A stretch of DNA of 38,769 bases from Bacteroidales bacterium (lineage in GTDB: Bacteria > Bacteroidota > Bacteroidia > Bacteroidales > VadinHA17), in contig JAAYUS010000047.1 of NCBI GenBank assembly GCA_012517605.1, positions 1 to 38,769 of the forward strand, given 5' to 3'. Under the pieces are notes generated by a model that searched no databases, was not told where the DNA came from, and saw nothing but the letters and a program-made list of their open reading frames with translations. Position numbers and translations under genes: made by a program. Every line of letters starts with the position of its first letter. The stretch's first letter is position 1. This document shows positions 26,030 through 34,042 of this stretch, one piece after another.

Positions 26030-29000
26030 GTGAACCCGTCCTGAGAGCACTGATGCAGCTCTTTGCTCTTATCAGTGATATCGGAAACATCAATGAAGTC
26101 TCACAGAGGGAGAAAAATGTCGTCAGATCATTCCTTGAGCGTCATCTGAACAACGAACTCGTAGACAAGTATCTTAAGATATTTGAAGAATATCTCGAAT
26201 TGTTCATCATAAGGGAAGCAATCACCGAGCGGACTGCCGATTATGATGTTGCCGACCTCAAGACTATGAGGATAAAGAGGATCTGTGAAGAAATTAACAG
26301 TGAACTCAGGCAGAAGCAAAAGATTTATATAGTAATTCAGCTTATCGATTTCATATCATATGGCAAGGAAATAACAATGAATGAGCTGGATTTCCTTATG
26401 ACAGTGGCTCTAACCCTTAAAATACCGGAAAACGAATACAGGAATATCAGGGACTTTATTCTTTATCCGGTCTCAAAGATCCATGAAAAGGAAAGATTGC
26501 TCATTATAAATAACAACAAGGTTTGTAAATTCCGCAAAGTAAAGCACATCTATCATCCTGATTTTTCAGGAGAACTGCTTTTTCTGCAGATTGCAAGTAC
26601 AAAGTCATTTATACTCAGGTACTCTGGCGACAGGAATCTCTTTCTTAACGGTCAGCATATAAACCCGAAACAGTCATATCTGTTCGACAACGGATCAACA
26701 GTAAAAGGAGAGGGTCTTGCAACTATTTACTATTCCGAAGTTTCAGGATATTTCAACGAAGCGGGATCCGAAACTAAAGTATCCCTCACAGCGAATAATA
26801 TCACTTTCCTGTTTAAGGAAAGGGAAAACGGCATTCAGAATTTTAATTTCAATGAGGAGTCAGGTCAACTGATAGGAATTCTTGGATTGAGCGGGACCGG
26901 AAAGTCCACCCTCCTTAATCTCCTTAATGGGAACCTTAAACCACAGTCGGGAAATGTACTGATCAATGGATATGACATCAATAATGTTCAGGACAGGGAG
27001 CAGTTAAAAGGCATTATTGGGTATATTCCGCAGGATGACCTTCTTATTGAGGAACTTACGGTTTATCAGAACCTTTATTACAATGCCAGGCTTTGTCTCA
27101 GTAACCTTCCACTTGCCAGAATACTCAAAATAATAACCAGGATCATGAATGATCTTGACCTATGGGAGATCAGGGATCTGAAGGTCGGAAATCCGCTTGA
27201 TAAGGTGATAAGCGGAGGGCAGCGCAAAAGGATAAATATAGCTCTGGAACTTATCCGCGAACCATTTATTCTTTTTGTTGATGAACCTACTTCCGGCCTT
27301 TCATCCGTTGATTCTGAGGTTGTGATGAATCTTCTTAAAGAACAGGCATATAAAGGGAAGCTGGTTATAGTCAATATCCATCAGCCATGCTCTGACCTTT
27401 ATAAATTGTTTGACAAGATCATCATTCTCGACAAGGGCGGGGTTCAGATCTATTATGGCAACCCGAATGAGGCAATCGTTTATTTCAAGAAACAGGGTAA
27501 TCATGCTAATCCTGATGAGGACCAGTGTCCGAAATGCGGTAATATTAACACCGACCAGCTTCTTCAGATTATTGAGGCCAAGATCATAGATGAGCATGGA
27601 AAACTGACACAGATCAGAAAGACAAGCCCCGAGGAATGGGCGCTCAGATTCAGTGAGAATTTCGGAAATATATCCGGATCCCCGACAGTCAAACGGAAAA
27701 AACTGCCTGAGAGCCTTTACTGCATACCAGGGCTTATAAGGCAAATGGGGATATTTTTCACGCGTGACCTGCTTTCCAAACTTACAAACCGGCAATATGT
27801 TCTTATCAGCCTGATGGGAGCTCCGCTGCTGGCGCTTCTGCTCGGCTATTTCACGAGGTATTCCAGGGGGACCAATTACGAGTTTATTGATAATGATAAC
27901 CTTACGGCCTATCTGTTTATGTGCGTGATAACCGCTCTTTTTCTTGGACTAATTATCAGCTCCGAAGAGATACTTCGGGACAGGAAAATCCTGAAGCGGG
28001 AGGCTTTTCTGAGCCTGAGCTGGTTCAGTTATATTAATTCGAAGATTTCCATGATGTTCATTATATCTGCCATCCAGACTTTATTATTTGTCGTTATTGG
28101 GAACCATATACTTGGAATCAAGGGTTTGACTTTGCAATACTGGATTGTTCTTTTTACAACCTCGTGCTGTGCCAACATGATAGGACTGAATCTTTCTTCG
28201 GCACTTAATTCGGTAATTACTATATATATCCTGATCCCATTTATCATAATACCTCAGCTTTTGTTCAGCGGCGTTCTGGTAAGGTATGACAAGCTGCATA
28301 TAATCGGAGGAATAAAAAATGAATATGTGCCTGTGATAGGCGAACTTATGCCTGCAAGATGGTCATTTGAAGCGCTGGCAGTGGAACAGTTCAGGAAAAA
28401 CCGTTATGAAAAACCGATCTTTCCCTATAATATGGAGATCAGCCTTAATAACTGGTATTCAGCATATCTGATCTATGATCTGGAGAAAGAACTGTACCAG
28501 TGTCGCCGGGCGAAAATTGTAAATGATACTATCCGTAACAATTATTCCAAGCTGGGATATTATATAAATCAGATGTCGGATGATGCCGGTTTTGAAGTTC
28601 CCACCGACATTAACTATGCGCTTGGTAATAGAAGGCTCGATTCACTGTCGGTGAAAAAGATCCAGATTTATTTTGACGCATTAAAAAGACATTTTAATGC
28701 CCGGATGAAATCCCTTAAGGGATCACGCGATTCACTTGTCAGGTCATTCACTGCAAACAGGGCCGACAGTGAAAGATATATCCGTCTTAAAGCCGATTAT
28801 TTCAATAAGGGCCTTGCTTCCTTCATCCTTAATGATGATCCCGGATTGAGAAAATCAATCGAAAGGCAGAACAAGATCATAAGAAAATATGAGCCTGGCT
28901 ATATGATGCCAACATCCAGAATTGGGAGGGCGCATTTCTGTTCACCTTATAAGGTTGCCGGGAACATGGTGTTAGATACTTTCTGGTTCAACCTGGCTGT

Positions 29001-29139
29001 CATCTGGCTCCTCTCACTGTCATTATATGCTTTTCTCTATTTTAATGTACTCAAAAGAATTATAACACGATCCGGTAAAAATCCAAAAGGAAGGTCAGTC
29101 TCAGGCTTTCTTGAGATAAAGGAAATATCCTCCTTCTGA
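26026..29139 (+). CDS. Fused ABC transporter with TerB-like and FHA-like N-terminal regions (ABCG-type, copy 2)
   Basis: A 1037-residue paralogue of the protein at 2442-5555, similar along its length. Approximate order: TerB-like helical region (90-140), FHA-like beta region (170-260), ATPase with Walker A LGLSGTGKSTLLN (near 286), signature ISGGQRKR (near 395), Walker B ILFVDEP and H-loop NIHQPCSD. A CPKCGN motif (C501, C504) follows. The ABC-2 membrane domain again has a hydrophilic loop of about 190 residues before the last helix. The start overlaps the PstS-like stop by 4 bases, so the lipoprotein and transporter are translationally coupled. ABCG-like order suggests export or a membrane-lipid role rather than import. 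The protein ends 10 bases from the convergent SPOR-domain gene. Substrate unknown. Confidence 0.87.
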   Translation: MSEPVLRALMQLFALISDIGNINEVSQREKNVVRSFLERHLNNELVDKYLKIFEEYLELFIIREAITERTADYDVADLKTMRIKRICEEINSELRQKQKIYIVIQLIDFISYGKEITMNELDFLMTVALTLKIPENEYRNIRDFILYPVSKIHEKERLLIINNNKVCKFRKVKHIYHPDFSGELLFLQIASTKSFILRYSGDRNLFLNGQHINPKQSYLFDNGSTVKGEGLATIYYSEVSGYFNEAGSETKVSLTANNITFLFKERENGIQNFNFNEESGQLIGILGLSGTGKSTLLNLLNGNLKPQSGNVLINGYDINNVQDREQLKGIIGYIPQDDLLIEELTVYQNLYYNARLCLSNLPLARILKIITRIMNDLDLWEIRDLKVGNPLDKVISGGQRKRINIALELIREPFILFVDEPTSGLSSVDSEVVMNLLKEQAYKGKLVIVNIHQPCSDLYKLFDKIIILDKGGVQIYYGNPNEAIVYFKKQGNHANPDEDQCPKCGNINTDQLLQIIEAKIIDEHGKLTQIRKTSPEEWALRFSENFGNISGSPTVKRKKLPESLYCIPGLIRQMGIFFTRDLLSKLTNRQYVLISLMGAPLLALLLGYFTRYSRGTNYEFIDNDNLTAYLFMCVITALFLGLIISSEEILRDRKILKREAFLSLSWFSYINSKISMMFIISAIQTLLFVVIGNHILGIKGLTLQYWIVLFTTSCCANMIGLNLSSALNSVITIYILIPFIIIPQLLFSGVLVRYDKLHIIGGIKNEYVPVIGELMPARWSFEALAVEQFRKNRYEKPIFPYNMEISLNNWYSAYLIYDLEKELYQCRRAKIVNDTIRNNYSKLGYYINQMSDDAGFEVPTDINYALGNRRLDSLSVKKIQIYFDALKRHFNARMKSLKGSRDSLVRSFTANRADSERYIRLKADYFNKGLASFILNDDPGLRKSIERQNKIIRKYEPGYMMPTSRIGRAHFCSPYKVAGNMVLDTFWFNLAVIWLLSLSLYAFLYFNVLKRIITRSGKNPKGRSVSGFLEIKEISSF

Positions 29140-29149
29140 TAGTATATTA

Positions 29150-31000
29150 CTATTTGATTGAAGCCGGATCAGTAATCCTTATTCCATTTTTAAACGCTAC
29201 AATAAAGGCATCCTTGTACTGTCCCCTTCTCATAGCCGATTGAAGAGCCTGAGCTGAATCACGGTCAGTAAACTCACCTGCACAAAGCCTGTAAGCTCCG
29301 TAATACAGGTATTCAAAAGTCTTGTATGTTTTTCCTTCAATTGTCACCTCCCTGACTCCGCTTGGACTTCCGCTTGTTGCATACTGTACGCGGTATATTA
29401 AGGCATCACTCTGAGTGTACTCTGTACCGGCTTGTTTCTGAACAGGCTCTTTGGGCTGAGCAACAACCGGAGGCTTCTCTTCCACTACATTTTCCTGAAC
29501 CTTTGCGACGGTCTGAACCGATCCGGTTATCCTTTCATTGTTCTTAAAAGCAACAACAAAGGCATCAGGATATCCCTCCCTTTTCATCTGATTCAGTAAA
29601 TTCTGAGCTGTTGCAGGTGAGCTGAATTCCCCTGCACATGACCTGTAAACACCATTATAGAAATATTCAAAGGTTTTATATGTTTTACCCCCGACTGTAA
29701 GATCGAAACTACCCTTTGGCTTTGAAAGCGACATGAACTGAACACGGTAAACAATGGCATCGCTGCCTGCAGGAGTTGGTTCGGTAATCTCTGCAGTAAC
29801 CGGAGGATTCTTGGTATTAACAACAGTCGACTGTGTCTCAGCTTTTGGCTGTCCGGCAGGTTTTTCAACAACTGCTGGAACAATCGGTTCCTGTACCTGC
29901 TCTTTCACGGTTTCCTTTTCCCCTGTGACCTGTTCTGCCGGCTTTTCAGCAATGAATCGTGACTCTTCTGCAGGCACATAGCCGGCCTGGGCAATGTACC
30001 TGACTGCATTTGAAATGCTGCCAAGCCTGTTGCTTGCATACTGATCCCTGAAGGTAATCCTGTACAGTCTGACCTGTTTATTGCCCTTTGTGTTTCTTGA
30101 AGAATAGAATGCTGATTTTGCATTTATCGGATCAAGGGTAAATGCAAGTTCATCATCGGGAGTATTGACAATGCGTGTCAGATTTAAAGGTTTATCCCAT
30201 CCGCGTCCGTTATAGCGGCACATGTAAATGTCGTAACCTCCGTAGCCCTTTATGCCATCAGATGAGAAAAAGAGGTTATTGCTCTGATCAAGGTATGGAG
30301 AGGTTTCGTTGCCCTGGGTATTTATCAGATTTCCAAGGTTTATGGGTTCTGACCAGTTCTCTCCTTCCTTATATGAGATGAAAAGATCAAGGCCTCCTAT
30401 ACTCTCTTTCCTGTTGCTGGCAAAAATCATTTTCTCACCATCAGCCGACAGTGCCGGGTTGGTGTAGACAGATTTGTCATTGCAGAAGCTTAATGGTTTT
30501 GTATCGCTTATCCATTCGCGTTTTCCATTTTTCAAAGACTGATATTTTGCCTGATAAATCTTTTCTGATTCTCTTCCTGTGGGCAGCTTTGTATAGTACA
30601 TCAGTGAATAATCCCTGTTGAAAGTCATTGCATCGGTTGGTACATCCCATGGGACAGAAGAAGAAAATAATACATGGTTTCCAGGGATTGTATCATCAAG
30701 TGATGCATAGTAAGTCTCAACCTTGCCGAATGATGTATGGCTTTCAGGCATCTTTGATTCCGATTTTGTATTTGCCAGAAATACAATGCCGTCGCGGTAA
30801 AACTGCACTCCGGTTGAAGGAGCGATTATGTCAAGCCAGAAGGGATTTACTTTTAATATTTTTCCTGCGTTGAGGGTATCACCATCCTGAACAGGTTCCG
30901 TACCTGTTGAAGGTGCGGAACCAAAGCTGCTTGCTGATGCCGTGAAAACCAGTATAAAACCGGCTGCAATAGTAAAGGTTATGTTGCGTAGTCTTTTCAT
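29150..31000 (-). CDS. Exported PD40 beta-propeller protein with two C-terminal SPOR domains
   Basis: A 616-residue protein with a signal peptide (about 1-28). A beta-propeller region (about 50-335) carries PD40-type repeats such as ALSADGEKMIFASNRK and NLFFSSDGIKGYGGYDIYM. A low-complexity linker rich in proline, glutamate and valine (about 350-420) follows. Two SPOR domains end the protein (about 425-505 and 535-612); each opens with YRVQ and closes with VAFKN. SPOR domains bind peptidoglycan lacking stem peptides. It follows the PorP/SprF gene by 18 bases. PD40 proteins next to PorP in this phylum, such as PorE, usually end in an OmpA peptidoglycan-binding domain; here SPOR domains seem to take that role. 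Probable T9SS or gliding accessory protein in the periplasm. Confidence 0.8.
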   Translation of the reverse strand: MKRLRNITFTIAAGFILVFTASASSFGSAPSTGTEPVQDGDTLNAGKILKVNPFWLDIIAPSTGVQFYRDGIVFLANTKSESKMPESHTSFGKVETYYASLDDTIPGNHVLFSSSVPWDVPTDAMTFNRDYSLMYYTKLPTGRESEKIYQAKYQSLKNGKREWISDTKPLSFCNDKSVYTNPALSADGEKMIFASNRKESIGGLDLFISYKEGENWSEPINLGNLINTQGNETSPYLDQSNNLFFSSDGIKGYGGYDIYMCRYNGRGWDKPLNLTRIVNTPDDELAFTLDPINAKSAFYSSRNTKGNKQVRLYRITFRDQYASNRLGSISNAVRYIAQAGYVPAEESRFIAEKPAEQVTGEKETVKEQVQEPIVPAVVEKPAGQPKAETQSTVVNTKNPPVTAEITEPTPAGSDAIVYRVQFMSLSKPKGSFDLTVGGKTYKTFEYFYNGVYRSCAGEFSSPATAQNLLNQMKREGYPDAFVVAFKNNERITGSVQTVAKVQENVVEEKPPVVAQPKEPVQKQAGTEYTQSDALIYRVQYATSGSPSGVREVTIEGKTYKTFEYLYYGAYRLCAGEFTDRDSAQALQSAMRRGQYKDAFIVAFKNGIRITDPASIK

Positions 31001-31018
31001 AATGACGAATTAAGAATT

Positions 31019-31984
31019 TTACCAATGACCGTTCTGAGTGTAACCCGACTGGTTACGTGAAAAATTAATTCCCAGGGCAATTTCTGCTGTCGGGGATTTT
31101 TTATAGAATGGCGAATCTTTTGGTATTGCAAAAAATGTCCCGACATAGAACTTCGGGTACCTGTACTGGAAAAAGAAAGATACCTTGTTGAAATCATTAA
31201 AATACGTGCCGAGACAGAAATTCCCTGCATATATTTTCAAAGCCGGTTCGATGTTCTCCTTAAGGTCGAATCCCAGCGTGTCGTCAGTGTGGATAATAAC
31301 CGATGGTTCCAAAACAAGGTTTAATTCACGGTTGATTAAAAACTTATATCCTGCAATGAAATTATACTGTCTTGAAACAGGCACCTTGTAAATAATGCCT
31401 GCAAGAGTATCTGATGGCGGATCAAGGATATTTGTCGCTGAAATGCCGGCATAATATATTGGATTATAAAAGTAAACCCCTACATCGGCATTCGGGAAGT
31501 AATACTCACTTGATGGCATTTCCCTGTCGGGGTCACCTTCATAAAAATGGTACATCCCTTTAAGGGAGGCGCCTATTGATACGAACGACAGTGCACGTTT
31601 GTTAAGCGGGAAATGATATGATGCCGTACCTCCGATCCCGGCATTATGGATCGAATCATTACTGTTGAAATCGTTATAGAAAAATCCCCCAGTCCCGATA
31701 TTTGTAAAAGAATAAATCCTTCCTGAAGGGCCATAGCCCGATGTTTTTCTTTCAATCCTGGCATTTCCGCTGACCATCTGTGAATGGGATTTGCCTGTAA
31801 ATCCCCCGAGAATATCGATTGAAAGATAATCCTTGCTTCCTGAGATGGCCGGATTCAAAATGAAGGGACTGAATATTCTGTATGAGACCGGATTAAATGG
31901 CATCTGCTGGGCAGAAACCGGTAACAGGCCCGAGATAAAGAACAATAAGAATAAATTATTTCTGCTTATGTGTTTTATTGACAT
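31019..31984 (-). CDS. PorP/SprF-family type IX secretion outer-membrane protein
   Basis: A 321-residue protein with a signal peptide (about 1-25, ending VSAQQ). The mature start, FNPVSYRIFSPFILNPAISG, matches the family opening in which a conserved NPA motif follows a tyrosine-rich stretch. Later segments alternate polar and hydrophobic residues, as in an outer-membrane beta-barrel of about 14 strands (for example GIGGTASYHFPLNKRALSFV). PorP/SprF proteins belong to the type IX secretion and gliding apparatus, and many genomes hold several paralogues paired with different partners. This one is paired with the PD40-SPOR protein 18 bases downstream, so they probably act as an outer-membrane and periplasmic unit. 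Confidence 0.88.
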   Translation of the reverse strand: MSIKHISRNNLFLLFFISGLLPVSAQQMPFNPVSYRIFSPFILNPAISGSKDYLSIDILGGFTGKSHSQMVSGNARIERKTSGYGPSGRIYSFTNIGTGGFFYNDFNSNDSIHNAGIGGTASYHFPLNKRALSFVSIGASLKGMYHFYEGDPDREMPSSEYYFPNADVGVYFYNPIYYAGISATNILDPPSDTLAGIIYKVPVSRQYNFIAGYKFLINRELNLVLEPSVIIHTDDTLGFDLKENIEPALKIYAGNFCLGTYFNDFNKVSFFFQYRYPKFYVGTFFAIPKDSPFYKKSPTAEIALGINFSRNQSGYTQNGHW

Positions 31985-32101
31985 AACCTCTGTTTCTACG
32001 TTATCCGGTATAATACAAAATCTTAAATGCTACTCTTTTTGTGGTCTAAAGTTAAGAAATTTAGCTTTATTCGTCCCGGCCGGCCATATTTTATTAAACT
32101 G

Positions 32102-32109
32102 CAAAGTTA
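32102..32109 (-). promoter_or_regulatory. Candidate -7 box upstream of the PorP/SprF gene
   Basis: The minus strand reads TAACTTTG, an exact TAnnTTTG match overlapping the stop codon of the radical SAM gene, about 117 bases before the PorP ATG. A second, weaker TAACTTTA box lies nearer, around 32049-32056. No upstream TTTG supports either. Confidence 0.25.
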
Positions 32110-33702
32110 ATACAATATTGATTTGTATGCCATATACATCTCAGCCATCCGGCAGATCTGATTAACAGGGTCTGCGATCTGCTTAAGGAATATCTGATGG
32201 TTTGTCTTTACTTTTTCACGGTAGTGATCCAGATCCGTTCCGTCAGGGCCGTTATTCTTTCCCGGCATATAAATATGCGCAAGTTCCTTAATGGTGTCTG
32301 CCATAAAATTATTGCTGCGTGCAATTGCTTCAGTTATGTCGGAAGCTAAAGATTCAAATCTGCCTGCCCGTTTGTAAAAATGTGAAAATACAGCAATGTA
32401 GTTCCTTGCCCAGAAAGCAGCATTTGTAACCCCGCCCGGGCTGGTCATCCAGTAGCCGAACAATTCCTCAAGAAATTCATAATATCTGTTTAGTGAAGGG
32501 TCATCGAAATCATAATCCCTGAAGCCTGGTTTGCCTTTCAGTCGGCCTTCCCTGAGCAATTCCTTTTCTATCCTTGTTTCAAAATATGGCCGGATCTTGA
32601 GAAATTTCATAGGGACACTCCCATCACTGCACAGGTTTTCCAGAAATTCAATGTTCCTGATCACCGAATTAAAATCAGATGAAGGCTGGAAAAGCATGAA
32701 TCCATAATCAAAGCTTATTCTGAGTTTCTTCAGAATCATGATTCCGTTCATGCTTTGTCTGGCAGTCATGTTTTTGTTTAACCTGGCAAGCCCCTCATCA
32801 GTGCCATCGTCAATACCAAGGAAAACAAGAAACAACCCATGATTTCTCATCATCATGAATATGTCATGGTCTATCTCGTCGGGCCGGCAGTTGATTTTCC
32901 ATAGAATTCTCCTGTATAGTTTCCTTCGTTTAAGCTCAGAGCAAAAATCGATTATCCAGGTTGAACCACTTTCGGCTCTGACCGGAAAATCGTCATCATC
33001 AAAAAGGAAAACGGAGCAATCCTTCTGACGGTGAAGGAACTCGATTTCACCTGCAACATTTTCAGGTGTTCTTAACCTTCTTGCCGGGAGCGATGATTGT
33101 ATGATATATATTGTATTGTTACAGAATGAACAGTTATTCTTGCACCCTCTTCCTGCAATGAGGTTCGCAAACTTCTTCCCGAGTGCATATTCCTGAAGGG
33201 GAGGGCGTAAAGGGTAGGGGAACCTGTCGAGATCTGTCTCCGGCCTGCGCAGAGGATTTATCATAATCCGGTTGTCGTCCCTGAATGCAAGTCCCTCTAT
33301 GTTTTTCCAGCTCACTCCCGAACGTATGCTTTTAGCCAGCTCCAGGAATGTATATTCACCTTCAAACCTGACAACTGAGTCGATTTCGGGTATAAGCTGA
33401 TACAATTCTGCAGGCCTGAGGCTTGCGTATTGTCCTCCGGCACAGAAGTGCGCAGCTATTCCGTTATTCCTGAGAAATTTTGCAGTTTCCCGGAAACTGG
33501 TGATGAAATACTGGTATATTACAGAGAATCCTATAATCAAGGGGTTAAATTCCCTGATTTCTTCCAGGATCTTTTTCTTCCCCCTGCGGATATCAGTAAT
33601 CAGGACTCTGAAATCATTCTCAGCAAGAAGAGAGGAGACATACCGGACCCCCAGATTGTCAAATTCTTCAAATGCTATAAAAAGCACATAGGGAGAATCC
33701 AT
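32107..33702 (-). CDS. B12-binding-domain radical SAM protein of unknown substrate
   Basis: A 531-residue protein of the BchE/P-methylase-like architecture. An N-terminal Rossmann-like B12-binding-type region (about 1-130) contains NPLIIGFSVIYQYF and FCAGGQYASLRPAEL; the cobalamin-ligating DxHxxG motif is absent, so B12 may bind differently or not at all. The radical SAM core begins at AGRGCKNNCSFC, with cluster cysteines C187, C191 and C194, and continues with FLFDDDDFPV and FLGIDDGTDEGLARLNKN. A C-terminal helical part of about 150 residues is unassigned. Such proteins methylate, cyclise or rearrange lipids, tetrapyrroles or peptides. It follows a small ORF and a TPR protein on the same strand. 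Confidence 0.82.
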   Translation of the reverse strand: MDSPYVLFIAFEEFDNLGVRYVSSLLAENDFRVLITDIRRGKKKILEEIREFNPLIIGFSVIYQYFITSFRETAKFLRNNGIAAHFCAGGQYASLRPAELYQLIPEIDSVVRFEGEYTFLELAKSIRSGVSWKNIEGLAFRDDNRIMINPLRRPETDLDRFPYPLRPPLQEYALGKKFANLIAGRGCKNNCSFCNNTIYIIQSSLPARRLRTPENVAGEIEFLHRQKDCSVFLFDDDDFPVRAESGSTWIIDFCSELKRRKLYRRILWKINCRPDEIDHDIFMMMRNHGLFLVFLGIDDGTDEGLARLNKNMTARQSMNGIMILKKLRISFDYGFMLFQPSSDFNSVIRNIEFLENLCSDGSVPMKFLKIRPYFETRIEKELLREGRLKGKPGFRDYDFDDPSLNRYYEFLEELFGYWMTSPGGVTNAAFWARNYIAVFSHFYKRAGRFESLASDITEAIARSNNFMADTIKELAHIYMPGKNNGPDGTDLDHYREKVKTNHQIFLKQIADPVNQICRMAEMYMAYKSILY

Positions 33703-33795
33703 TATTTATCGCAATAAATAACAAAATATCAGCAGCTGTTAATCAGGAGCCGGCGGGTCTAAAGGATATGACAGTTCTGAATTTCCTGTCACGGT

Positions 33796-33990
33796 TCAGA
33801 TCATTGGCTCGTTTACTGTTATGCCGTGCTCTGCAAATGCTTTTCTGATGCCTTTTTCAAGGTCTTTCTTTGCCCTGGTTACATCCCTTACAAATTTACT
33901 CTGCAGAGCATTGACCTTTCTTGTCAGATCGGGATACTTATAAAAAGCCGTGCAGCTCCTCGAATGCATTACGTATTCAGCTTTTGTCAT
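33796..33990 (-). CDS. Small hypothetical protein
   Basis: A 64-residue ORF from the ATG at 33990 (MTKAEYVMHSRSCTAFYKYP); a TTG at 34035 would extend it by 15 residues with plausible coding character. It is lysine- and arginine-rich in the middle (VRDVTRAKKDLEKGIRKAF), probably helical, and has one cysteine. I recognise no family. It lies close behind the TPR gene, and the radical SAM gene starts 93 bases after it, all on one strand. A real small gene is likely from position and codon use, but this is not proven. Confidence 0.5.
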   Translation of the reverse strand: MTKAEYVMHSRSCTAFYKYPDLTRKVNALQSKFVRDVTRAKKDLEKGIRKAFAEHGITVNEPMI

Positions 33991-34042
33991 GGTTTCATAC
34001 TTTTTAGGTTCAACAACATAAAGAACATTGTACAATAGATCA

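Noticed and set aside
27301-27795. Open reading frame of 164 residues antisense to the second fused ABC transporter
   Set aside because: It lies opposite the ATPase and CxxC region, whose coding is certain; no family signal in the antisense product.
29139-29153. Small inverted repeat ATAGTA TAT TACTAT between convergent stops
   Set aside because: Six A/T-rich base pairs without a T-tract are too weak to call a terminator.
32049-32073. Hairpin between the radical SAM and PorP genes
   Set aside because: About nine A/T-rich pairs including a wobble pair, and the downstream sequence on the coding strand is not T-rich.
33765-33792. Inverted repeat TGACAG / CTGTCA before the radical SAM gene
   Set aside because: Only six pairs with an 11-base loop and no T-tract; likely chance.
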